From positions 1-24,148 of the forward strand of contig CAYXJR010000067.1 in the NCBI GenBank assembly GCA_964465145.1: a DNA stretch of 24,148 bases, given 5' to 3'. Below are positions 16,531-24,100 of the stretch, piece by piece. The translations under genes and the position numbers were made by a program. Origin of the DNA: JAUVKA01 sp964465145 (GTDB taxonomy: Bacteria; Bacteroidota; Bacteroidia; Bacteroidales; UBA12481). A model generated the notes under the pieces. That model saw only the letters and a program-made list of their open reading frames with translations. It was not told where the DNA came from and ran no database searches. Position 1 is the first letter of the stretch; each line of letters starts with the position of its first letter.

Positions 16531-17052
16531 ATGAAAAAAGATATGCAACAAGTTAAAACACCCATTTTAGAAGAGTTCGCATCTAATTTGGCGATTGGTG
16601 ACCGGGTCGAGATTACGGGGATAATTTTTACCGGTCGGGATGCGGCGTTGCCTAAACTTGTAGCACTGATTGAATCCGGCGGCCTTGCCGAGGCTGGGAT
16701 AGATCTTCAAGGGGCAGTGATTTTTCATACAGCGGTCAGTCCGGCCGGCGTGGGGCCGACCTCCAGCAATAAATTCGATATTGAAAGTACTATCCCCGCA
16801 TTGTCAAAAGCCGGGGTAAAAATCCATTTAGGAAAAGGCCAGCTACGCTCAAAAACAATCGAGGCGCTACATAAGAACAACTCCGTCTACGCCGTGATCC
16901 CGCCCGTCACCGCTCTGCTTGAAAGCCGAATAATCGACCGCCAGGTCGCTGCGTTCCCAGAAGAGGGAATGGAAGCGCTACACTGGCTCGTGGTTAAAGA
17001 CTTCCCCTGCATCGTGGCAGCGGCCCACGGCCGGTCATTGCACGAAGATTAG
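16531..17052 (+). CDS. Class I fumarase-like beta subunit (Fe-S hydro-lyase C-terminal type)
   Basis: This 173-residue protein corresponds to the beta part of class I fumarase, tartrate dehydratase and related [4Fe-4S] hydro-lyases. Recognisable parts are AIGDRVEITGIIFTGRDAAL (~21-40), GAVIFHTAVSPAGVGPTSS (~61-79) and AGVKIHLGKGQL (~94-105). Two sites differ from the usual consensus: the TGRDxAH segment has lost its His (TGRDAALPKL), and the GPTTS..RM segment reads GPTSSNKFD. That suggests a substrate other than fumarate or tartrate. AAGGGG lies only three bases before the chosen ATG, so an in-frame ATG at 16543 is possible. The beta gene comes first, 42 bp before its alpha partner, the reverse of the common order. 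The 197 bp before it hold nothing clear. Confidence 0.83.
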   Translation: MKKDMQQVKTPILEEFASNLAIGDRVEITGIIFTGRDAALPKLVALIESGGLAEAGIDLQGAVIFHTAVSPAGVGPTSSNKFDIESTIPALSKAGVKIHLGKGQLRSKTIEALHKNNSVYAVIPPVTALLESRIIDRQVAAFPEEGMEALHWLVVKDFPCIVAAAHGRSLHED

Positions 17053-17094
17053 TTTTTTTTGCAGTGCCCGTAATAGAGTACAATATACCTATCC

Positions 17095-17940
17095 ATGAAC
17101 GAAATTGTATCAAAAGTAAAAAAGGCCCTGATTCAGGCTTCGACGGTTTTTTCCAACGATAAAAAAGCAGTTTGTCGGATTGCGCTTGCCAGGGAAGAGA
17201 ATGCAACCGCACGCTGGGTATTGGAAACAATTCTTGAAAATGCGGAGATTGCTGAAAAGACGTTACGCCCCACCTGTGATGACACAGGGATTCCCCATGT
17301 TCTTCTTGAGATTGGTGGGCGCCAATCCGTGAGCGCCGTATTGCTTCAGTCAATCCAGAAAGGAATTGTAGAAGGTATGCGTACCCTGCCATGCCGCCCA
17401 ATGGCCGTTAAGGGTGATGACATCCAGCGACTTGAACAATCTGCCGGATTAGACAACGACCCGGGTGCCTTGGCCTTAGCTCCCGTAACTATCAAATGGG
17501 TGGACGAAGATGTAATCCGTCTGCATATCCTTATGCAGGGTGGCGGCCCTGAGATTCGCTGCAAGACGTATCGCGTTTTTCACCAGCATAAGCTGTCAGT
17601 AATTATCGATGAAATTGTGAACTGGGCTGTAGAGGCAGCAGTTATGCTGGGATGCACGCCATGCACCCCAGCTATAGGCATTGGCAGATCTCATTTTGAG
17701 GCGACATCTCTTATGCTTGAAGCGATGGTCTATGGAAAATTTGACATTCAAAGCGCGATAGAAAGAGAGATAACTGATCGTATTAATCAGAGCAATATTG
17801 GCCCACTTGGATTAAGGGGTAACACAACCGCCTTAGCTACTTTTTTGCGAGTAGGCCCACAAAGAGCCAGTGGCGTTAGAATTGTATGCCTGCGCCTGTG
17901 CTGCTGCGTTGAACCGCGAGTTTCCACAATTATGTTGTAG
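17095..17940 (+). CDS. Class I fumarase-like alpha subunit (Fe-S hydro-lyase N-terminal type)
   Basis: This 281-residue protein is the catalytic alpha part of a class I fumarase-type [4Fe-4S] hydro-lyase, adding or removing water on a small unsaturated or hydroxy dicarboxylic acid. Candidate cluster cysteines are Cys61 in CDDTG (CQDTG in most members), Cys187 in LGCTPCTPAIGIG, and one of Cys269-271 near the C-terminus. The segment normally reading PKGGGSEN is MQGGGPEIRC here, and GIGGT becomes GIGRS. These are changes around the substrate site, so tartrate, mesaconate/citramalate or a new acid are all possible. Length is normal, so it is probably a working enzyme. It pairs with the beta subunit upstream and is followed by a 55 bp gap to a glycosyltransferase gene. 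Confidence 0.84.
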   Translation: MNEIVSKVKKALIQASTVFSNDKKAVCRIALAREENATARWVLETILENAEIAEKTLRPTCDDTGIPHVLLEIGGRQSVSAVLLQSIQKGIVEGMRTLPCRPMAVKGDDIQRLEQSAGLDNDPGALALAPVTIKWVDEDVIRLHILMQGGGPEIRCKTYRVFHQHKLSVIIDEIVNWAVEAAVMLGCTPCTPAIGIGRSHFEATSLMLEAMVYGKFDIQSAIEREITDRINQSNIGPLGLRGNTTALATFLRVGPQRASGVRIVCLRLCCCVEPRVSTIML

Positions 17941-17995
17941 TTCACTAAAATGTTATATCTTAAACAATTACCATTAATTTTTTGAGGAGCATAAG

Positions 17996-19144
17996 TTGAC
18001 CATAAAAAAATATAAAATAATTCATATTCATACAGATTACAAGTTTGTTGGTACAAAACGTTTTGAGTGTAGCTATTTTGATAATACTAATATAATTATT
18101 GAAAATGATAAACCATACAAAGGTATATATAAAGATTCAGCTATTATTTTTAAAAATACAAAATTCAACATAGATAATATTGCCCGTTTATGTGAAAAAG
18201 GAGATTTAGTAGTGTTTCATGGTTTATCATATATTAGTATAAATATACTATTATCTTTAAACAATGATGTTCCCGTTGCATGGCGTTTGTTTGGATATGA
18301 GTTGTATAGTAAAATGCAAAACTTTTGTTATACAGATAGTACTCTTGAATTATTAAAGATAGGCACCTTTAAAAAAATTAAAAATTTGCTCAGAACTCCT
18401 TGTTTGATTATACATAAAATAAAAACCCATATGATAAACAAAAATGATTCATTAAAAAAAATTATAGAACGAATTAACATATTTTTATGCTTGTGCGATG
18501 AAGAATATGCTCTTTTAAAACAACATTTTCCATATTTGCCGCGTTATATAAAACTACCAATTATTGAATCAAATATAACATATGATGGCTTATTTGATAA
18601 AAAAAAACCTTTAATTGTTATTGGGAACAGCAGATCGCCTTACAATAATCATATAGATATAATCAAATTAATATCAAAAGCCAAACGTAAAGAAGAATAT
18701 TCATTTATTATGCTTTTCAGTTATGGTGGAAATGGTAAATATGCACAAGAAGTTATGAAAGCTTCAGAAGTAATACCACATATGACAATACAAAAGGATT
18801 TTATACCTCATGAAGAATTTATATCTTTTTATACAAAAGTTTCGGCTTTTGTTCTTAATTCACATAGAGAAATGGCTGTTGGGAATATTTGGGAATCTAT
18901 AAAAAAAGGTGTGAAATTATATTTAAACAAAAAAAATCCTGTATTTACCTGGTTATGTAATGAAGGTTTTATAATATTTACAATTGAAGATTTTATAAAT
19001 GATATTGATGTATATAACGTAAAACTAACCATAGAACAAGCACAACACAATATTCAATGTTTAAAAAATATTTCGAAAAAATATTCGGTTAATGACTTTC
19101 AGAAAATTATTTTTGATTATTTATCATTATCCTGTCATAAGTAA
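17996..19144 (+). CDS. WecF-like glycosyltransferase (GT56, 4-amino-4,6-dideoxyhexose transferase type)
   Basis: This 382-residue protein resembles WecF, the transferase that adds 4-acetamido-4,6-dideoxygalactose to lipid II in enterobacterial common antigen synthesis. The similarity lies in the C-terminal half: VIGNSRSPYNNHIDIIKL (~204-221), a MLFSYGGNGKYAQEV strand-loop (~234-248), and AFVLNSHREMAVGNIWESI (~278-296) followed by KLYLNKKNPVF. E. coli WecF is of similar size. The start is a TTG at 17996, set by a strong GAGGAG at 17984-17989; no ATG competes. A transferase for a 4-amino-4,6-dideoxyhexose matches the VioA-like aminotransferase at 2815-3936, although the two genes are 14 kb apart. 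The gene is strongly AT-rich. The assignment rests on recognised motifs rather than an alignment. Confidence 0.72.
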   Translation: MTIKKYKIIHIHTDYKFVGTKRFECSYFDNTNIIIENDKPYKGIYKDSAIIFKNTKFNIDNIARLCEKGDLVVFHGLSYISINILLSLNNDVPVAWRLFGYELYSKMQNFCYTDSTLELLKIGTFKKIKNLLRTPCLIIHKIKTHMINKNDSLKKIIERINIFLCLCDEEYALLKQHFPYLPRYIKLPIIESNITYDGLFDKKKPLIVIGNSRSPYNNHIDIIKLISKAKRKEEYSFIMLFSYGGNGKYAQEVMKASEVIPHMTIQKDFIPHEEFISFYTKVSAFVLNSHREMAVGNIWESIKKGVKLYLNKKNPVFTWLCNEGFIIFTIEDFINDIDVYNVKLTIEQAQHNIQCLKNISKKYSVNDFQKIIFDYLSLSCHK

Positions 19145-19235
19145 TTGAAAAGAAATATTGTCTACTGTTGTTTATACACTCTAAGCCAACGATACTAACT
19201 AAAAATCGTCACAAACTTATAAAATAAAATATATT

Positions 19236-22200
19236 ATGCCGCCTTTTTTTCCAATATATTCTCTAATTATCATAATAGTAATAACCATTACGTATAATAA
19301 AAGTATTAGGCGTTCAATACTAACTGGTGCCATAATATGGGGCATAATTATAGTATTCATAACCGAAGTCCTTAGTTTGTTTAAACTCATAACTTACGGT
19401 TGGATGCTATCTTCATGGTTAATAATATTATTCTCTTTAATTATTTTATTAATATTAAGAATCCGATTTTTATATATTACTAATTTTGATTTGCTGTTTG
19501 ATGATGGGAATCATCTTCATACTATAAAAGTTGCTTTTGTTGCTTTACGCCATCTTGATTTTCGTTTTTTTGTTAAAACATTGCCTGCATATAAACGTCT
19601 GTTCATAAATATAATAGCTTTATGGCGAGGCAAAAAACCATCCAATATAATCAATGACTATGATCATGAAGAATCAGATGCTAAAAAGCTCTCACATACT
19701 ATACCTTCAAGTTTAGAAAGCTCTAAGACATCATCTTTTATACGTGTTCTTAAATCCGCTAATATCTTTCTTCAGTCTACTCTTTTCTGTGTCCTTATAA
19801 TCGGTGTTCTTTTAATTGTAATAGCAACGGGTGTAATCGCATTTAATGCGCCTCCTAATAACTATGATTCAATGCATAGCCATATGGGGAAAATACCGTA
19901 TTGGATTCAGAATCATAGTATTGCACATTACCCGACACACGCCTGGGACAGTCTGCGGTACGAACCGTTTTCTGGTTTTTCTGTTTTACAGTTTTACATC
20001 TTAAGTGCTGGTGATAAATTTGCAAACTGTGTCCAATGGTTAAGCATGATCGGGTGCCTTATCGGCGTATCCTTGATTGCAAAAAGGTTCGGTGCAAAAT
20101 TTCTCGGACAAATCTTAGCTGTCGTCCTTTGTGCTACCATTCCAATGGGTATTATGCAGTCAACAAGCACACAAGTTGATTATGTGGCATCGTTTTGGCT
20201 TGTCTGCTTTGTTTGTTTTTTTCTTATTTCTTTAAAAATTATATCTTGGCCAATAATTGTGGCTTTAGGTAGCAGTTTGGCACTGGCTTTATTGACCAAA
20301 ACGACAAACTATTTTTTTGCCTTTCCTTTTGTCATATGGCTGGTGCTGTCATTGATTAGGCAAATTAGATTCAAAGCTTTTATCCCCATAATATCTGTTG
20401 TCAGTATTGTGCTGTTGGTTAATGCGCCGCATTATTCACGAAATATACGCACTTTTGGCCATCCGTTAGGATTAATCGTTCGTTCAAATGTCAAAAAAGT
20501 ATCATTGATAGCCCTTGGTTGCTGGAATGCAAGTTCAACCAATCTGAGATTAGACGAATCAAATTATGGTTCTTTTAAAACTCCGTTGCTTGTTGACGTA
20601 AAAAAGTATCCTAATTATGTTACTTTTGATGTATCTGCAGAAGATGAGGGCTTATATGAATTGTATTCAGCTTATGCTACAGGAAAAACATCTCCTTTTG
20701 ATGTTTATGTAAATGAATATAAATGCTTGGGAAATGTAGGTTCTGAGATAACCGGTGGTTACTATTTAAACGACGTGAGAAATGTGTATCTTGGAACAAT
20801 TCAGCTTAAAAAAGGTGAAAATAGTATCAAGTTACACAGAGACGCAGGACCTTTGCCACACATAGAAGGTATAATGATTAAAGCATCGGAGTTTCCAATT
20901 ACAAATGAAACTGGCAGTGCTCAGATAAATAATATATCCTTAGGAAAGACACAATTTCAAACAATTAGATTACCCCACATACAACCTGTGTCCCGTGTGT
21001 TCTGGTGTGTGATTTCAAGCTTTGTGCCGTCCTGTGCCGATGCCGCTACGCAATCTCTTAGTCAACTTAATCCCACGGATTATAATTATGAGTGGGAAAA
21101 GGAGAACTACATGTTTGGCGAATCCGAAAATATGGAATTAATGACGCCAAAGTATTTGCAAGATATAGGACGAGAAATTGGGTTTGACCGGTTTAATAGA
21201 TTTACTTTTCCCTGGATTATGTCAAGCCTTATTAAGAACATTGCAATGCAAATGGCAACATCAGATAAAATTAATAATAAGGATATACAAGAAGTTGTTG
21301 ATAATATTCATAAAATGCTTGGTATTGATTTAGACTTTACACCACTTGGGGAAAAATACTCGTGGAGTTATCGGTTTATGGTGCGGCAAATGCTCGATGA
21401 GGATATTGCCGTTAATCCAGACCATTTCTTGCTTTTTATATTATGTCTCGCTTTAATGCTGTTTTCGAAAAAAGTTAAAAGTGTTACTCACTTACGAAAG
21501 ACAGCTCTTTGCATTGTTATAGGATTTATTCTCTTGTCAATATGGTTTGGCTGGAGTCCATATAACAGTCGCCGATTATTACCGCTTTTTATAATTGGCA
21601 CCCCTGTTATTGCAATAACTTTATGCCGTTTTATTCGTATTCCGTTTATTCTTGAAATATTTGCTGCTGTAATGTTGTGGTTTTCATATCCTTGGGTTGT
21701 TGGGAATACAAACAGGCCAATAATAGGTAACCATACTATATTTAATACGCCACGATATGAGCAATATTTTAAAAAGTTTGAACATTTACGTGTTCCATAC
21801 AAAGCAATATCAACGTTTCTTTCATCAAATAAAATATCCAGTGTAGGTTTTTATGGTAAAAAGCCTTTTGTAGATTACCCTTTAAATGTTGCAATTAGGG
21901 AAAAATGTGGCTTTAATATAAACATCAGACATTTTGGTGTTGAAAATCTTACAAAAAATTGCATATCTTCATCTGATAAGGAAGTTGATCCGGAAATTAT
22001 TGTTTCTTGGGATCCCATGGTAACAGGTATATATACGAAAACAACAAGCTATTCATCCATTTGGACTGATGGGAATCTTACTGTACTAGCTGATAACAAT
22101 TTTCAAATACCACAAGACGAAAAACTCGCATCAGAAATTGATTCGCATTCTCCTCATCCGGCTTTCCCTATTTCCGGATCAACAAACCAACTCATCAACT

Positions 22201-22706
22201 CATCTACCCATTCACCCATCAACTTACTAGCGGAAAGTATGAAACAATGTTTCGCACAGGCGGATGCTCAAATACTTAAAAATGGTCGCTTTTTGAATGG
22301 AATGGAAAATTGGCGTTATTGGCAGTATGGTGGTACTTACACCAATAACATAAAATTCTACACTGGTATTCTCAAAATTGAAAATCCGTATAAAAAGCTA
22401 ATTGGACTGCAGCAAAATGTTCCGGTTATATCGGGTGAAGTTTATCGTTTGTCCGGTGTCGCCCGTTCAATGGATACTACTGACTCCTCTATCTTATTTG
22501 GTGGGCGAGTAGCATTTGTGAATCCACCACAGAAAGAAAAGCAGTTAGTTTGGATGACTGAATATAAACAGTGGTCATTACAAGAATTAATTTTTACTAA
22601 TCGCATTACAGGTAATGCTAAGGTAGTGGTTGATATGGGTTATGGGAGCGTAGGGTCGACAGGAGAATTTGCGAATATTCGCTTGGATAAAGTGGAAACT
22701 TATTAA
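19236..22706 (+). CDS. Large GT-C-like membrane protein with carbohydrate-binding-like domains
   Basis: This 1156-residue protein joins a polytopic membrane enzyme to two beta-rich, carbohydrate-binding-like regions. Hydrophobic helices occur around residues 5-90, 185-205, 260-400 and 728-825. The loop after the fourth or so helix has NYDSMHSHM (~208-216), where the Asp resembles the catalytic acid of GT39-type, lipid-phosphate-sugar-using GT-C transferases. Residues ~455-550 (YVTFDVSAEDEGLYELY to IMIKASE) look like a CBM6/35-type domain. Residues ~1010-1156 (NGRFLNGMENWRYWQYGG onward) look like a CBM4/9-type domain. It could be a periplasmic-face glycosyltransferase that modifies the polymer, or stand in for a Wzy-type polymerase; no other polymerase candidate exists here. 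Start at ATG 19236 has no good ribosome site. Confidence 0.7.
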   Translation: MPPFFPIYSLIIIIVITITYNKSIRRSILTGAIIWGIIIVFITEVLSLFKLITYGWMLSSWLIILFSLIILLILRIRFLYITNFDLLFDDGNHLHTIKVAFVALRHLDFRFFVKTLPAYKRLFINIIALWRGKKPSNIINDYDHEESDAKKLSHTIPSSLESSKTSSFIRVLKSANIFLQSTLFCVLIIGVLLIVIATGVIAFNAPPNNYDSMHSHMGKIPYWIQNHSIAHYPTHAWDSLRYEPFSGFSVLQFYILSAGDKFANCVQWLSMIGCLIGVSLIAKRFGAKFLGQILAVVLCATIPMGIMQSTSTQVDYVASFWLVCFVCFFLISLKIISWPIIVALGSSLALALLTKTTNYFFAFPFVIWLVLSLIRQIRFKAFIPIISVVSIVLLVNAPHYSRNIRTFGHPLGLIVRSNVKKVSLIALGCWNASSTNLRLDESNYGSFKTPLLVDVKKYPNYVTFDVSAEDEGLYELYSAYATGKTSPFDVYVNEYKCLGNVGSEITGGYYLNDVRNVYLGTIQLKKGENSIKLHRDAGPLPHIEGIMIKASEFPITNETGSAQINNISLGKTQFQTIRLPHIQPVSRVFWCVISSFVPSCADAATQSLSQLNPTDYNYEWEKENYMFGESENMELMTPKYLQDIGREIGFDRFNRFTFPWIMSSLIKNIAMQMATSDKINNKDIQEVVDNIHKMLGIDLDFTPLGEKYSWSYRFMVRQMLDEDIAVNPDHFLLFILCLALMLFSKKVKSVTHLRKTALCIVIGFILLSIWFGWSPYNSRRLLPLFIIGTPVIAITLCRFIRIPFILEIFAAVMLWFSYPWVVGNTNRPIIGNHTIFNTPRYEQYFKKFEHLRVPYKAISTFLSSNKISSVGFYGKKPFVDYPLNVAIREKCGFNINIRHFGVENLTKNCISSSDKEVDPEIIVSWDPMVTGIYTKTTSYSSIWTDGNLTVLADNNFQIPQDEKLASEIDSHSPHPAFPISGSTNQLINSSTHSPINLLAESMKQCFAQADAQILKNGRFLNGMENWRYWQYGGTYTNNIKFYTGILKIENPYKKLIGLQQNVPVISGEVYRLSGVARSMDTTDSSILFGGRVAFVNPPQKEKQLVWMTEYKQWSLQELIFTNRITGNAKVVVDMGYGSVGSTGEFANIRLDKVETY
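22186..22228 (+). repeat. Short tandem-like repeat inside the large membrane-protein gene
   Basis: Four to five imperfect 7-8 base units of the type CAACTCAT / CTACCCATT / CACCCATCAACT run through this stretch in frame, encoding a Thr/Asn/Ser-rich linker (TNQLINSSTHSPINLL) just before the C-terminal carbohydrate-binding-like domain. It looks like an inserted low-complexity repeat that became a linker. Confidence 0.5.
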
Positions 22707-22766
22707 ATGATTAACGCAAAGGCACAAAGTCGCGAAGAACGTATAAAAAGTTAATTACAAAATGAT

Positions 22767-22795
22767 TTGACACAATCTCTGTAAAAAGATACAAT
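22767..22795 (+). promoter_or_regulatory. Sigma70-type promoter of the lipoprotein gene
   Basis: TTGACA (22767-22772), a spacer of exactly 17 bases, and TACAAT (22790-22795) form a near-consensus housekeeping promoter, 35 bp before the lipoprotein start. It implies that the lipoprotein is transcribed independently of the polysaccharide genes. The overlapping reading on the opposite strand is not a gene. Confidence 0.72.
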
Positions 22796-22830
22796 AACAC
22801 TCTATATAAAGCAAAACTAAGGAGAAATCA

Positions 22831-23604
22831 ATGAAAACTTTTACCACATTAATCTTTTGTGCAGCACTGCTGTTGATCGTTACCAGCTGTTCGAAAAAAG
22901 AAGACAGCGTAACGTATGATATTTCAAACACTGAAGTAACCGAAACTGTCGTGCAGGAATCAGAGCCTGCAATTTCTGAAAGCTCAGATCTTTCGGTCAC
23001 TGAAATTACAGAAACTATTGAAGAAGACGTTCCCGTCCTTGATACAGAAAACACGACAGATAAGACACCTGAGCCAGTTATGGTTATAAATAAAGATAAT
23101 GTGCTTACTCAAGATCCAAGAGAAGCTTTACATAAATCTTTCACAATAGCTGCAATTTTCAAACTAAACAATGTGCTTTCAAACATTCCATCAGGTAAAC
23201 CAATAATATTTGGTGGTAGTGCTATGTCTGGGTCAAATAAAGGATCAAGTGGTAGAGGTGTAGCACTATCATTTTATAAAAACAGTAAAGGGTTATACTT
23301 TGACACATATAATGGTTCTATAAGAAATCCACTTAGATCCAAAAGGAGTAATTGGAATACTGGTAAATGGTATTATGTTACATTGGTTAATAATGATGTT
23401 AATAATACAAAACAACTTTATATTAACGGGACTTTAGAAAACTCTACAGAAACATTTTCAGATGAAATAATGTGGGGTACCGAGACTTTCACTGTAGACT
23501 TCGACAAGCATCCTGGTCTTGATATATATAGTGTTTCTATCTATGACCATGCATTTTCATCTAACGAAGTTGAAAATATTTTTCTTGCTCTATCACAGGA
23601 ATAG
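22831..23604 (+). CDS. Predicted lipoprotein with LamG-like (concanavalin-fold) domain
   Basis: This 257-residue protein starts with a lipoprotein signal: KTFTTLIFCAALLLIVTSC, with the lipobox VTSC and the modified Cys at about residue 20, followed by SKKEDS. A Thr/Glu/Ser-rich acidic linker runs to about residue 90. The rest has the feel of a LamG/concanavalin-like jelly roll: FTIAAIFKLNNV (~105-116), GVALSFYKNSKGLYFDTY (~142-159), WNTGKWYYVTLVNN (~172-185), QLYINGTLENS (~193-203), and a closing LDIYSVSIYDHAFSSNEVEN (~231-250). Start at ATG 22831 is fixed by AAGGAGA just upstream and its own promoter. It may sit in the outer membrane and bind glycans, possibly the polymer made here. The domain call is from pattern only, and a link to the locus is not shown. 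Confidence 0.75.
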   Translation: MKTFTTLIFCAALLLIVTSCSKKEDSVTYDISNTEVTETVVQESEPAISESSDLSVTEITETIEEDVPVLDTENTTDKTPEPVMVINKDNVLTQDPREALHKSFTIAAIFKLNNVLSNIPSGKPIIFGGSAMSGSNKGSSGRGVALSFYKNSKGLYFDTYNGSIRNPLRSKRSNWNTGKWYYVTLVNNDVNNTKQLYINGTLENSTETFSDEIMWGTETFTVDFDKHPGLDIYSVSIYDHAFSSNEVENIFLALSQE

Positions 23605-23656
23605 TATATTATTCTTTGTGTAAATGAGATATAAAAAAAGTTGTTTAAGAGATTAG

Positions 23657-23686
23657 AAGAGATATCCAATGATATAATATCTTTTT
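23657..23686 (+). terminator. AT-rich terminator-like hairpin after the lipoprotein gene
   Basis: AAGAGATAT (23657-23665) can pair with ATATCTTTT (23677-23685), nine pairs including one G-T, followed by a short T run. It lies 53 bp after the lipoprotein stop. The stem is A/T-rich and therefore weak, so the call is tentative. Confidence 0.35.
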
Positions 23687-23747
23687 AGTGAATTTTTAAC
23701 ATAAAAAAGGATACACTCAAGAAAAATGATAACAAATTTATGTTTAG

Positions 23748-23963
23748 CAGAGAAACGCTGGCGGCGGCTACCAGGTGCTACAATGGGTGAAGTTCACTGA
23801 TGGTGAACTGGTTGAACAATCAGCATAAACAAAATGGAAAAGTATACCGCCGTTTTTTAATGGACAGACCAAGTGGTCATATACAACTTTTGAAAGTGAA
23901 AGTATATCACAGACATTTCATTGGATATTCTTTTTATATTTATATAGTAATTATCACCATTAA
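23748..23963 (+). pseudogene. Possible decayed gene fragment
   Basis: One frame reads a protein-like stretch (AGGGYQVLQWVKFTDGELV, then a TAA at 23826-23828) and continues in the same frame with KWKSIPPFFNGQTKWSYTTF and more, to a TAA at 23961. The residue mix (aromatic, Gly, Asp) and patches of higher GC look like a degraded beta-sandwich surface protein rather than random intergenic DNA. There is no start codon with a ribosome site. Otherwise 23605-24100 shows only AT-rich sequence. Low confidence, because no similarity search could be run. Confidence 0.28.
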
Positions 23964-24100
23964 ATCGTAATTTTGCCTGTTATACGATTTCTTTCGAAAT
24001 TATGAATAAACCATTTAAAGATACATTTTTATACATAATTATACCTTTTTCATTATGTATAATTGCCGGCTACTTTTTATTAATAAATTGTGGTTTATAA

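Noticed and set aside
16994..17401. Antisense frame of 135 codons across the two fumarase-like subunits
   Set aside because: Both subunits are recognisable on the + strand and the antisense product resembles nothing.
16531..17940. Plain L-tartrate dehydratase (TtdAB) or housekeeping fumarase
   Set aside because: Substrate-site motifs and gene order differ and there is no tartrate transporter, so a specific name was withheld.
22755..23054. Minus-strand frame of 99 codons over the lipoprotein start
   Set aside because: It overlaps a strong promoter, a clear lipoprotein signal and a good ribosome site on the + strand; its Ser/Val richness mirrors the acidic linker codons.
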